Assembly (NCBI RefSeq): GCF_042680125.1
Contig: NZ_JBHTNY010000085.1
DNA length: 11,278 nucleotides
Strand: one strand, 5' to 3'
DNA from: Robinsoniella peoriensis
GTDB taxonomy: Bacteria; Bacillota; Clostridia; Lachnospirales; Lachnospiraceae
Shown here: in pieces, positions 1 to 6,460 of the stretch
How positions within the stretch are numbered: position 1 is the first letter of the stretch
Layout: every line of letters begins with the position of its first letter
Notes under the pieces: generated by a model
What the model saw: only the letters and a program-made list of their open reading frames with translations
The model's database searches: none
What the model was told of the DNA's origin: nothing
Position numbers and translations under genes: made by a program

Positions 1-105
1 TTTTGAAATCTCTTTTAATAGAATCTTTCAAGGTTGTTTCACTGTTCAATTATCAAGGTTCTGTTTGCTTTTCTTTGTTGTTGTACTCTTTAGCGCAACT
101 TCTAT
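1..105 (-). promoter_or_regulatory. probable rRNA operon leader (rRNA genes beyond the window)
   Basis: Read on the minus strand, this stretch follows the proximal tandem promoter (106-134). It starts with GTTGCGCTAAAGAGTACAAC, is A-rich, and carries ACCTTGATAATTGAACAGTG and a second ACCTTGA. This style of leader precedes 16S rRNA in Lachnospiraceae and resembles the boxA-containing antitermination leaders of Bacillus and Clostridium rrn operons. There is no open reading frame of note on this strand. The rRNA itself is not in the window, so the assignment rests on recognition of the leader and on the tandem promoters. Confidence 0.66.
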
Positions 106-134
106 ATCCTATCACACTGCCAAATGCTTGTCAA
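106..134 (-). promoter_or_regulatory. sigma-A promoter, proximal (P2-like) of probable rrn operon
   Basis: On the minus strand there is a perfect -35 TTGACA (134-129), a 17-bp spacer and a -10 TAGGAT (111-106). It lies 129 bp downstream of a second, near-consensus promoter on the same strand, which is the tandem arrangement common for rRNA operons. Expected transcription start is near 99-100, reading off the left edge of the window. Confidence 0.72.
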
Positions 135-234
135 CAACTTTTTCAAAAAGTTTTATGTGTGTTATTCAGTTGAATTTCCTACACATTTTGGACTTTTTTT
201 GTGTTTCTTGTCGTTTGTTTTAAGCGACTTTGAT

Positions 235-263
235 ATAATACCATTTCATTCGTTAATTGTCAA
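235..263 (-). promoter_or_regulatory. sigma-A promoter, distal (P1-like) of probable rrn operon
   Basis: The minus strand shows TTGACA (263-258), a 17-bp spacer and TATTAT (240-235), eleven of twelve consensus positions. The surroundings are strongly AT-rich, as expected for an UP-element-rich stable RNA promoter. It sits just downstream of the hairpin terminator at 287-318, so it starts a new transcription unit separate from the operon ending at 482. Confidence 0.75.
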
Positions 264-286
264 TAATAAAATTACCTTTTTTTACA

Positions 287-318
287 AAAAATTCCGAAGA
301 ATTTTCTTCGGAATTTTT
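287..318 (-). terminator. Rho-independent terminator of the alarmone/two-component operon
   Basis: A perfect 14-bp inverted repeat (287-300 and 305-318, core ATTCCGAAGA / TCTTCGGAAT) with a 4-nt loop. On the minus strand the stem runs straight into a T-rich tail (GGAATTTTTTG). It lies about 165 bp past the stop codon of the last operon gene and just before the tandem rrn-like promoters. A shorter T run on the plus strand could make it bidirectional, but no plus-strand gene precedes it. Confidence 0.78.
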
Positions 319-481
319 GATATATGCATACCCACAATATATTGTGTCTGATATTAATAAACACCACATATTATTGATTTGTATCAGTTCATGATTTCTG
401 GCTAATCTGGCGAATCCTTGCGGGAACATGTTTAAAAATTGCCTTCTGACATTAATGTATCAAACTTTGCAGGAAATGCCT
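319..481. other. AT-rich intergenic segment with two dyads
   Basis: This 163-bp stretch between the last operon gene and its terminator has no convincing gene. It contains a perfect 14-bp palindrome, CACAATATATTGTG (333-346). It also contains an imperfect stem-loop at 348-387, with outer arms CTGATA/TATCAG and inner arms ATTAATAA/TTATTGAT. The second could form in the 3' part of the operon transcript. The role of the palindrome is unknown. Confidence 0.45.
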
Positions 482-670
482 TTAGTCATCCAGTTCTTCT
501 GCCAGACTTTCTATAATAAAGCCTGCCATCTCCTTGCATTTGATGCATTGCTTTCCTATATGAAGAAGTTCCTGTACATCTTCGTATGTTCTGGCACCTC
601 CATAAACAGCATCTTCAATCTGACCTGCAGTCACTCCATTACAGGTGCAGATGATAAGATCACGCTTCAT
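482..670 (-). CDS. BFD-like [2Fe-2S]-binding small protein
   Basis: A 62-residue protein with the four-cysteine pattern of the BFD-like [2Fe-2S] domain: C8-x-C10, 31 residues, then C42-x2-C45. This is the C-x-C-x31-C-x2-C spacing known for bacterioferritin-associated ferredoxin and BFD domains of nitrite reductases and related enzymes. The start at 670 is chosen because GAGGAG lies 7 nt upstream; a longer reading from 706 lacks a site and would lie further inside the kinase gene. It overlaps the kinase stop by 11 nt and is the last gene of the operon, so it is probably translationally coupled to the kinase. By analogy it could be an electron-transfer or Fe-S partner protein; its partner is not visible here and no bacterioferritin gene is nearby. 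Family assignment is strong, function uncertain. Confidence 0.85.
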   Translation of the reverse strand: MKRDLIICTCNGVTAGQIEDAVYGGARTYEDVQELLHIGKQCIKCKEMAGFIIESLAEELDD

Positions 671-2159
671 ATTCTGCTCCTCTCGCTTCATCTCCATCCA
701 GTTCAAACCAAAATTCTACACCATTATCATAGTTGATCGCACCACATTTCTGCCGGAAAGAATCCATAATCGCTTTTACAATGGACAGACCAATACCACT
801 TCCGCCATACTCACGTGTTCTGGCTTTATCTACTTTATAAAATTTAATCCATATCTTATCCAGGTCTTCTTCCGGTATCGGAAGTCCTGTATTAAATACA
901 GAAACACGTATCCTTTGATTTACGCTGCAAATCTTAACTTCTACAATCATTTCATTTGCCACATGATTGAGTGCATTGCTGACATAATTGGTGATCACTT
1001 CTTCTATTTTAAATTCATCTGCCCATGCATAGACAGACTGTTCCTGTTCAAAAATTATTTTTGCCCCTTTTTGCTGTCCCAGGATGCCGGCGGACTGTAC
1101 GACACCACGTACCAGCGCTGTTAAATCAAATCGCTCCATAATGACTTTTTCCTGACCACACTCAAGCTGATTCAAAGTCAGAAGTTTTTTGACCATCTGA
1201 TTCATCTTCGAGGCTTCATCCATGATAACCTCACAATAGAAGTCCCGGCTTTCTTCATCATCATTAATGCATTCTCTAAGTCCTTCCGCATATCCCTGAA
1301 TCAGGGCAATCGGCGTTTTTAATTCATGAGACACATTCGATAAGAAATCTTTGCGCATTTCATCTATTTGTATTTTTTGCTCGATATCTTTCTGCAGTTC
1401 ATTATTAGCAGTCTTTAATTCTGAAATTGTTGTCTCCAGAGTTTCTGACATCTGGTTAAAATGTTCTCCCAGCTGACCGATTTCATTTTTGCCGCCGCTT
1501 TTGTATTTTACATTAAAATCCAGGCTTGCCATCCGTTTGGATAAATCGGTAAGTTCCAGAATCGGCGCTGTTATGTGATTCGACAACCACCAGATAATAA
1601 TAATTGCCAGTAAAATGAAAACAATACTGATATACGTCAGAAATTCATTTGAAATTTTAACATTATCCCGGATACTATCCAGCGGAATTCGCATGATCAC
1701 ATAGTCATTGGAATCTAAAATGCCCCACATTTCCAGATATTCTGATTTTGATTTATCATCCCAGTTTTTCTGGACAAGAAAATTATCTTCCCGTCTCAAT
1801 ATACGGATATCTGAATTATCCGTTCCCATAACATATCCAAACACCCTGCCTACCATGTTTCTTACGTCCTGGCTGTCATTACTTGTATATAAAGGCAACA
1901 GATTTTGATTTAAGATAGCCATAATAATATTATTCTGGGCACAGTAACTATTTACATTTTCTAAAAATTCATTTGTGTAATAGTTGCTATTGATATCTTC
2001 TTTATTTATTTCCTGAAATACATTTACCAACACTTTCTCTTTCTTTACCACATAGTAACTTTCCAGGAAAAAGTTATTGATCAGCCAGTTTGCAATCAAC
2101 ATCAGTAATACCAGTCCGATAAAGATAAGCGCCATTTGTTTCCGAATTGAATGCTTCAT
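660..2159 (-). CDS. two-component sensor histidine kinase (HAMP, HisKA, HATPase)
   Basis: A 499-residue membrane sensor kinase. Helix 1 spans about residues 10-31, followed by an extracytoplasmic sensor region (about 32-172), helix 2 (about 173-193) and a HAMP linker (about 194-250). The HisKA H box is SHELKTP with phospho-acceptor His278. The ATPase domain has the N box NYVSNALNH (391-399), a G1-type FNTGLPI (422-428, Asn instead of the usual Asp, a variant I recall from VanS/PhoR-type kinases), an F box around IWIKFYK (436-442) and the G2 box GGSGIGLSI (452-460). The ATG directly follows the stop of the response regulator (TAGATG), with GAGGTGG inside the regulator's end as the ribosome site, so the pair is coupled. 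The stimulus cannot be told from sequence; the sensor region is unlike any I can name. Confidence 0.95.
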   Translation of the reverse strand: MKHSIRKQMALIFIGLVLLMLIANWLINNFFLESYYVVKKEKVLVNVFQEINKEDINSNYYTNEFLENVNSYCAQNNIIMAILNQNLLPLYTSNDSQDVRNMVGRVFGYVMGTDNSDIRILRREDNFLVQKNWDDKSKSEYLEMWGILDSNDYVIMRIPLDSIRDNVKISNEFLTYISIVFILLAIIIIWWLSNHITAPILELTDLSKRMASLDFNVKYKSGGKNEIGQLGEHFNQMSETLETTISELKTANNELQKDIEQKIQIDEMRKDFLSNVSHELKTPIALIQGYAEGLRECINDDEESRDFYCEVIMDEASKMNQMVKKLLTLNQLECGQEKVIMERFDLTALVRGVVQSAGILGQQKGAKIIFEQEQSVYAWADEFKIEEVITNYVSNALNHVANEMIVEVKICSVNQRIRVSVFNTGLPIPEEDLDKIWIKFYKVDKARTREYGGSGIGLSIVKAIMDSFRQKCGAINYDNGVEFWFELDGDEARGAEYEA

Positions 2160-2837
2160 CTATTCCACCTCGAACTTGTAGCCCATCCCCCAGATCGTTT
2201 TGATATAATCACCTTTTTCTCCCAATTTACTGCGGAGTTTTTTCACATGTGTATCAATCGTTCTGGCATCACCAAAGTAATCGTAGTTCCAAACGCTGTT
2301 CAGAATCTTCTCTCTGGAAAGTGCCAGTCCCTGGTTCTCCACAAAATAAGCCAACAGCTCAAATTCTTTATAGCTTAAATCTACCGGCTTTCCATCCACT
2401 TTTACAAGATGGGCCGCCTTATTAATCTCGATTGCACCTGCTATAATGATTTCATCCGGTGAAATAGAATTTGTTCTTCTAAGAATCGCTTCTACTCTTG
2501 CAACCAGAATCTTTGGACTAAAAGGTTTGGAAATATATTCGTCAACACCTAGCTCAAATCCAAGAAGCTCATCTCGTTCATCACTTTTTGCCGTTAACAT
2601 AATAATGGGCACCTTTGAATAAGTACGGATTTCCCTGCACACCTGCCATCCATCCATTTTTGGCATCATTACATCCAGAATCACCAACGCTATATCTTTC
2701 ACTTCAAAAAAAACGTCCAGAGCTTCCGCTCCGTTCTCCGCTTCTAATACGACAAAGTCTTTTTTTACAAGAAAATCTTTTACCAGCTTTCTCATTCTGC
2801 TTTCGTCATCTACAACTAAAACTTTTAATTTATCCAT
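2160..2837 (-). CDS. OmpR/PhoB-family response regulator
   Basis: A 225-residue regulator with an N-terminal receiver domain (about 4-118): acidic pocket D10/D11, phospho-acceptor Asp55 in LVILDVMMPKMDG, Thr82 and Lys104. The C-terminal winged helix (about 130-223) includes LSYKEFELL, the recognition-helix region DARTIDTHVKKLRSKLG and the wing GMGYKFE. The ATG at 2837 has GGAGG nine bases upstream. An in-frame TTG at 2846 is too close to that site and is less likely. The gene is 47 bp downstream of the alarmone synthetase and directly adjacent to its cognate kinase. The pair should phosphorylate and bind DNA in response to a membrane signal; the target genes are unknown. Confidence 0.95.
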   Translation of the reverse strand: MDKLKVLVVDDESRMRKLVKDFLVKKDFVVLEAENGAEALDVFFEVKDIALVILDVMMPKMDGWQVCREIRTYSKVPIIMLTAKSDERDELLGFELGVDEYISKPFSPKILVARVEAILRRTNSISPDEIIIAGAIEINKAAHLVKVDGKPVDLSYKEFELLAYFVENQGLALSREKILNSVWNYDYFGDARTIDTHVKKLRSKLGEKGDYIKTIWGMGYKFEVE

Positions 2838-2884
2838 TATCTCCAACCTCCGAACCTGTATTCTGTATGAAGTATAACAACAAT

Positions 2885-3571
2885 TTATGTCAGTTCTGTG
2901 AAAACCCCAATCCGTTCACGAATATTTTGCATTTTGCAATCGGTATCTGCAATAACCTCAGCACATTTCTTAAGTTCCAGACTGATGTCTTCGCTGTCTT
3001 TGATATCTTCTATATTCTTTTTATAACGAAGCTGGTGCTCCAGGCTTGCCCAGAAATCCATAGCGATGGTACGAATCTGTACCTCTACTCTCATGTTCTG
3101 TTTTGCCTTGGAAAAGAAGACCGGCACCTCCACGATCATATGCAGGCTTCGGTATCCATTTTCTTTGGGATTGCGGATGTAATCCTTTACTTCCAGAAGC
3201 TTCACATCATCCTGCCTTGCCAACATCTTAGCCACATCATAAATATCATCAATAAAATAGCAGATAACACGGATACCTGCTACGTCATTTAAATTATTCA
3301 CAACCGAATCTATCGAAACTTCAAGCCCTCTGCTCTGGAGTTTGTTCGCAATACTAATGGGTTTTTTAATCCGGGATTTAATAAATTCAATGGGATTGCG
3401 ATTATATCTTACAGACAACTCGTCATTTAACACTTCCAGTTTTGTTTTAATTTCACGTATTGCACAATTATACATCATCATCAATTCATCGAATTCTTTC
3501 GCCTGTCTGAACAACGGGCCTGCTGAATCCGGAATAATGCGTTTATTTATAAAACTCATTTCTTTTTCCAA
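2885..3571 (-). CDS. ywaC: small alarmone synthetase, YwaC/RelP-type RelA/SpoT-domain protein
   Basis: A 228-residue single-domain (p)ppGpp synthetase with no hydrolase, TGS or ACT domain. Synthetase motifs are in order: KSRIKKPISI (65-74), DVAGIRVIC (96-104, metal-binding Asp96), NGYRSLH (138-144), EVQIRTIAMDFWASLEH (163-179, catalytic Glu163). The spacing and the IAMDFWASLEH signature fit Bacillus YwaC/RelP better than YjbM/RelQ. It should transfer pyrophosphate from ATP to GDP/GTP in the cytoplasm. The TTG at 3571 is preferred as start because GGAGGAG lies 6 nt before it. An in-frame ATG at 3640 with AAGGAAGG upstream would add 23 residues rich in Cys and basic residues, and that site overlaps the predicted -10. 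It is the first gene of the operon with the two-component pair. Confidence 0.92.
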   Translation of the reverse strand: MEKEMSFINKRIIPDSAGPLFRQAKEFDELMMMYNCAIREIKTKLEVLNDELSVRYNRNPIEFIKSRIKKPISIANKLQSRGLEVSIDSVVNNLNDVAGIRVICYFIDDIYDVAKMLARQDDVKLLEVKDYIRNPKENGYRSLHMIVEVPVFFSKAKQNMRVEVQIRTIAMDFWASLEHQLRYKKNIEDIKDSEDISLELKKCAEVIADTDCKMQNIRERIGVFTELT

Positions 3572-3598
3572 AGTAATCTCCTCCTTTGTAATACCAAA

Positions 3599-3635
3599 AC
3601 GCCAGCCCTGCATACTTTTGCAGCTGCAAGGGCGT
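3599..3635 (-). promoter_or_regulatory. stem-loop in the alarmone synthetase leader, attenuator-like
   Basis: Between the predicted start of transcription (about 3646) and the TTG start codon there is a GC-rich dyad. ACGCC/GGCGT closes the stem and imperfect CCCTGCA / TGCAAGG arms continue inward. On the minus strand the stem is followed by GGCGTTTTGG, a short T run. It resembles a weak terminator or attenuator, or a structure limiting access to the ribosome site about 20 nt further on. No known riboswitch fold is recognised. Confidence 0.4.
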
Positions 3636-3652
3636 CTCATAATACCTTCCTT

Positions 3653-3681
3653 ATTCTAGCATAAGTGTTGCAGCCATACAA
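3653..3681 (-). promoter_or_regulatory. extended -10 promoter of the alarmone/two-component operon
   Basis: On the minus strand TGCTAGAAT provides an extended -10 (TGn plus TAGAAT, hexamer 3658-3653). A weak -35 TTGTAT (3681-3676) is placed 17 bp upstream. Transcription would start near 3646, about 75 nt before the preferred TTG start codon. No other good promoter is seen between this site and the divergent gene at 3803. Confidence 0.5.
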
Positions 3682-3802
3682 GGCAAAAGCAAAAGTTTAT
3701 ACTATTTTAACGTTTATTTTAAGGCTCTTTTGGCAATATTATGGTTATGTTGTCAAATATAAAGATACATACCAAACTATGAGAAAAAGAGGTGGCAGAG
3801 CA

Positions 3803-4516
3803 ATGGAAAAATTTTCTTTGAAGTGTTTTCTTTTAATTGAGATATCTTTTTATTCTATGATATTTTTATCCGATTTTCTCGGATTATTTCCACATCTGCC
3901 CATTACCATGCTGAAATTCTGTACCGTACTGACCTGCCTCTTTTTCAGCATTTGGTATCAGCTGAGCTCAAAGTCTTCCAGCCACTATTTTATTTTTATT
4001 ACTGCATCTTTATTTTTCTCATTATTTGCAGATTATTTTCTTATATTCACAAAATTTTATTTCCTGGGAATCTGTATGTTTCTGATAGTGCAGATCTGCT
4101 ACTGTAAAATTATTCAGAAGAACGTTTGGAATATGCTGTCATTTGGAGTTGGCGGAAGCTTTTTGTTCTGCCTGATCTGCTGGCTGGTTTCGATTGATAT
4201 TAACAGTACTGCTGCATTGGCGGCGGTTTACTTCTTCTGTCTTCTGTTTAATCTGGTAAATGCATGGAAGGGACAGATGGGACTGTTTGCTCTTGGGATC
4301 TGCCTGCTGCTGTTTTGCGATATACATGTGGGGATAGGAAATCTGACCTTATATGTAGAATTGAACAGAGGGGGATGGCTGGACAGCTGGTACCGGATTG
4401 CCCCCAGTATGGTATGGGTGTTTTATATACCGGGGCAGGTTATGGTGACGTTGTCCGGGTGGATGAGGATGGACGGGCGATTGGTGCGGATTGGGGAAAG
4501 GTTCCCTTCCTCATAA
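3803..4516 (+). CDS. YhhN/TMEM86-like multi-pass membrane protein
   Basis: A 237-residue, very hydrophobic protein with about eight predicted membrane helices (about 8-27, 35-52, 62-82, 86-104, 111-130, 136-153, 158-178, 198-217). Acidic residues inside helices, Asp77 in SLFADYFL and Asp173 in LLLFCDIHVGI, and the pattern of paired helices resemble the YhhN (lysoplasmalogenase-like) family. Characterised members hydrolyse the vinyl-ether bond of lysoplasmalogens. The ATG at 3803 is preceded by AGAGGTGG; the longer upstream reading has no ribosome site. A TATACT at 3698-3703 may be the -10, without a good -35. The last 100 bases are distinctly G-rich (DGRLVRIGERFPSS), unlike the AT-rich rest. 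Membership is by pattern only; it could be another integral membrane family. Confidence 0.6.
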   Translation: MEKFSLKCFLLIEISFYSMIFLSDFLGLFPHLPITMLKFCTVLTCLFFSIWYQLSSKSSSHYFIFITASLFFSLFADYFLIFTKFYFLGICMFLIVQICYCKIIQKNVWNMLSFGVGGSFLFCLICWLVSIDINSTAALAAVYFFCLLFNLVNAWKGQMGLFALGICLLLFCDIHVGIGNLTLYVELNRGGWLDSWYRIAPSMVWVFYIPGQVMVTLSGWMRMDGRLVRIGERFPSS

Positions 4517-4528
4517 TATATAGAACAT

Positions 4529-5092
4529 TCACTCAGACTCATGAGAAACTTCAGTGAGCATCAAACGTACTTTTACAACACATAAATAGATCCAATAGCC
4601 AATCAAAGTTCCAAATACATTTGTAATTATATCATCTGTCTGGAAAAATCCCCGCTCAGATACAAATTGGAATATTTCTATAGCCAAACTTGTAAAGAAT
4701 CCAACGGCAAGGCATCTCCAAACCGTATGAATCCGTTTCCATAGTATAGGTACCAAGACTCCTAAAGGTATCATCATAATAATATTCTCAATAATATATG
4801 AAATTGCTCTTGGTGTATTTTGAAATGTAGCTCCGATCATTAAATCCGCTCTCGTACGTGATCCCGGTTCCCTGGAAAAATAAGCAATCTCCAGAACCAG
4901 ATAACAATAAACAGAAAATATATAGATAACCGGTAATAGAGATGCTCTTATTTTCATCTGCGGATTATGTAATTTTTTAACAAACCATAGGATTGCGATA
5001 TAAATAAGTACGATTCCAATCCCCAACAGGATACCTCTAAATCCGTATTCAATAATAAATTCTGTAAAATCTTCAATAATAAGTGCTTTCAT
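4529..5092 (-). CDS. VanZ-like family membrane protein
   Basis: A 187-residue membrane protein with about five helices. VanZ-like features occur in order: EIAYFSREPGSR (68-79), NIIMMIPLGVLVP (103-115), SLAIEIFQF (135-143) and RGFFQTDDIITNVFG (147-161) before the last helix. VanZ gives low-level teicoplanin resistance in Tn1546; the wide family is of unknown mechanism and mostly not tied to resistance. The start has AGGGAAG nine bases upstream. An extended -10 (TGGTATCAT, hexamer 5164-5159) is a possible promoter. The gene converges on the YhhN-like gene with 12 bp between stop codons and no clear terminator between them, so the two transcripts probably overlap. Confidence 0.85.
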   Translation of the reverse strand: MKALIIEDFTEFIIEYGFRGILLGIGIVLIYIAILWFVKKLHNPQMKIRASLLPVIYIFSVYCYLVLEIAYFSREPGSRTRADLMIGATFQNTPRAISYIIENIIMMIPLGVLVPILWKRIHTVWRCLAVGFFTSLAIEIFQFVSERGFFQTDDIITNVFGTLIGYWIYLCVVKVRLMLTEVSHESE

Positions 5093-5309
5093 AATGATAA
5101 ACTTCCCTGCTAATGTTTTTATTTTTCAGATAAATCGAAATGACATGATTAAATTTTAATGATACCATACCATGTACGAATATTCTAATTGTTTTTATTA
5201 ATATTTGCCATATATATTCTTAAAGAATTTTCACTGAATGAATTATGTTTTCTATCATTAAATTTTGTAAAATATACTCTCAGTCATTGTACTAAATCGC
5301 ATAAATTCA

Positions 5310-5338
5310 TTGACAAATTATGCTAAACGAGATATCCT
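5310..5338 (+). promoter_or_regulatory. sigma-A promoter of the LCP gene
   Basis: TTGACA (5310-5315), 17-bp spacer, TATCCT (5333-5338). Transcription would start near 5345, leaving a leader of about 23 nt with AAAGGTGG before the ATG at 5368. This rules out the in-frame ATG at 5347 as a normal start. The preceding AT-rich intergenic stretch also holds the dyad ATTCTT-A-AAGAAT at 5216-5228, of unknown role. Confidence 0.68.
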
Positions 5339-5367
5339 AAATCCAAATGAAAGGTGGTGTATTATTT

Positions 5368-6372
5368 ATGTACAAAGAAAAAGGGTTTACTATATTTGAG
5401 AAATTAGCACTGATTTGTACCTGCATTCTTAGTATAACCTATATACTGTGCAGTACACAGTTTGTACATGCTGCGGAAGCAAAAAATCAAGGTGAAACAA
5501 AAAAAGCCGAATCCAAAATTACATATAACAAGGAAACTTATACTCTGAAATCCAATATTGAGACAACATTGTTCATGGGTATTGACAACGTAAACAATGA
5601 ACAGGAAGATGGCACTGTTGATTCCCTGGGGGATAGCGGTATGGCTGACTGTCTATTCTTAGTTGTATCGGACAAAGATACCGGCAAGAGCCAAATTATT
5701 GGAATCAACCGGGATACCATGACAGATGTGGATATGCTGGATATCTATGGTGAATATTTTCGAACCGCAAATCTTCAGATCGCACTTTCCCATGGATATG
5801 GGGATGGCAAGGAACAAAGCTGTCTGAATACAGTAAAAGCGGTGTCAAACTTATTTGGCGGCATCAAAATTGACCATTATGTTGCTATGAAAATGGCCGC
5901 TATTCCTACGATTAACGACGCTATCGGAGGGGTATCCGTAGAAGTACTTGAAGACCTTACCAGCCAGGATCCGGCTTTGGCAAAAGGAAAAACAGTTGAA
6001 TTAAAAGGAAAACAATCTTTACAATACGTAAAATACCGCGATACCGACAAATTGGATTCCAATCAGTTGAGAATACAGCGCCAAAAACAATATATTACTG
6101 CATTTACGAAAAAGCTGGCGTCTGAAACATCGAAAGATCCATTTAGTATCCTTACTCTTTATAAACAGATTCAGAAATATGTTGTAACCGATTTAAACAC
6201 TGCTCAAATGCAGACTTTATTTGACAAATTCGCAAAATCCGGTCTTGGAGATGAAAATTTCCATATGGTTCCCGGAAAGCTTACCGAGGGGAAAATTTAT
6301 GCTGAATTCCATGCAGATGAAAAGGGACTGAAAGAACTGATTCTGGATCTCTTCTACACAAAGCAAAAATAA
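5368..6372 (+). CDS. LytR-CpsA-Psr (LCP) family cell-wall glycopolymer ligase
   Basis: A 334-residue extracytoplasmic protein. An N-terminal hydrophobic segment (about 13-30) ends in FVHAAEA, which could be a signal anchor or a cleaved signal. The LCP domain covers about 65-250: LFMGIDN (68-74), MADCLFLVV (92-100), IIGINRDTM (110-118) with the conserved Arg-Asp pair, the DHYVAMKM stretch (169-176), GGVSVEV (187-193), and the C-terminal YVKYRDTD...LRIQRQ arginines (220-239). LCP enzymes transfer undecaprenyl-linked teichoic acid or capsule polymers to peptidoglycan. The start at 5368 is set by AGGTGG and the promoter. It stands alone with its own promoter; the only cell-wall sugar gene nearby is the rfbA relic at the far right. 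The polymer it attaches is unknown. Confidence 0.92.
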   Translation: MYKEKGFTIFEKLALICTCILSITYILCSTQFVHAAEAKNQGETKKAESKITYNKETYTLKSNIETTLFMGIDNVNNEQEDGTVDSLGDSGMADCLFLVVSDKDTGKSQIIGINRDTMTDVDMLDIYGEYFRTANLQIALSHGYGDGKEQSCLNTVKAVSNLFGGIKIDHYVAMKMAAIPTINDAIGGVSVEVLEDLTSQDPALAKGKTVELKGKQSLQYVKYRDTDKLDSNQLRIQRQKQYITAFTKKLASETSKDPFSILTLYKQIQKYVVTDLNTAQMQTLFDKFAKSGLGDENFHMVPGKLTEGKIYAEFHADEKGLKELILDLFYTKQK

Positions 6373-6429
6373 AACTCTCCTCAAATTGGTGGACAGTATA
6401 CACTTACATTTCTGTAGGGGTATTCACAA

Positions 6430-6435
6430 TATAAT
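6430..6435 (+). promoter_or_regulatory. possible -10 element before the small secreted protein gene
   Basis: A perfect TATAAT lies 25 bp upstream of the ATG at 6461, inside the 88-bp gap after the LCP gene. No good -35 is found at 16-18 bp (nearest is CATTTC). It may therefore be an activator-dependent promoter, or the gene may be read from the LCP promoter; no terminator is visible in the gap. Confidence 0.35.
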
Positions 6436-6460
6436 TTAACGCAAAATGGAGGTAACAAAC

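Noticed and set aside
124..351. 75-codon plus-strand reading frame
   Set aside because: It runs antisense through two strong minus-strand promoters and a terminator; its protein is low-complexity Phe-rich and it has no ribosome site.
645..1124. 159-codon plus-strand frame opposite the kinase gene
   Set aside because: It is a shadow of the kinase ATPase region, which has all catalytic boxes on the other strand; no ribosome site or recognisable domain.
2615..3292. 225-codon plus-strand frame across the regulator and alarmone synthetase
   Set aside because: Antisense to two well-supported genes and spans the gap between them; composition is what the complement would give.
3599..3635. Known riboswitch in the alarmone synthetase leader
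   Set aside because: The leader is only about 75 nt with a single imperfect stem; no conserved core of any riboswitch class I can recall is present.
4529..5092. Glycopeptide resistance gene vanZ proper
   Set aside because: Only the broad VanZ-like family signature is present; there are no vanHAX, vanR/S or transposon genes next to it, so a resistance role is not supported.
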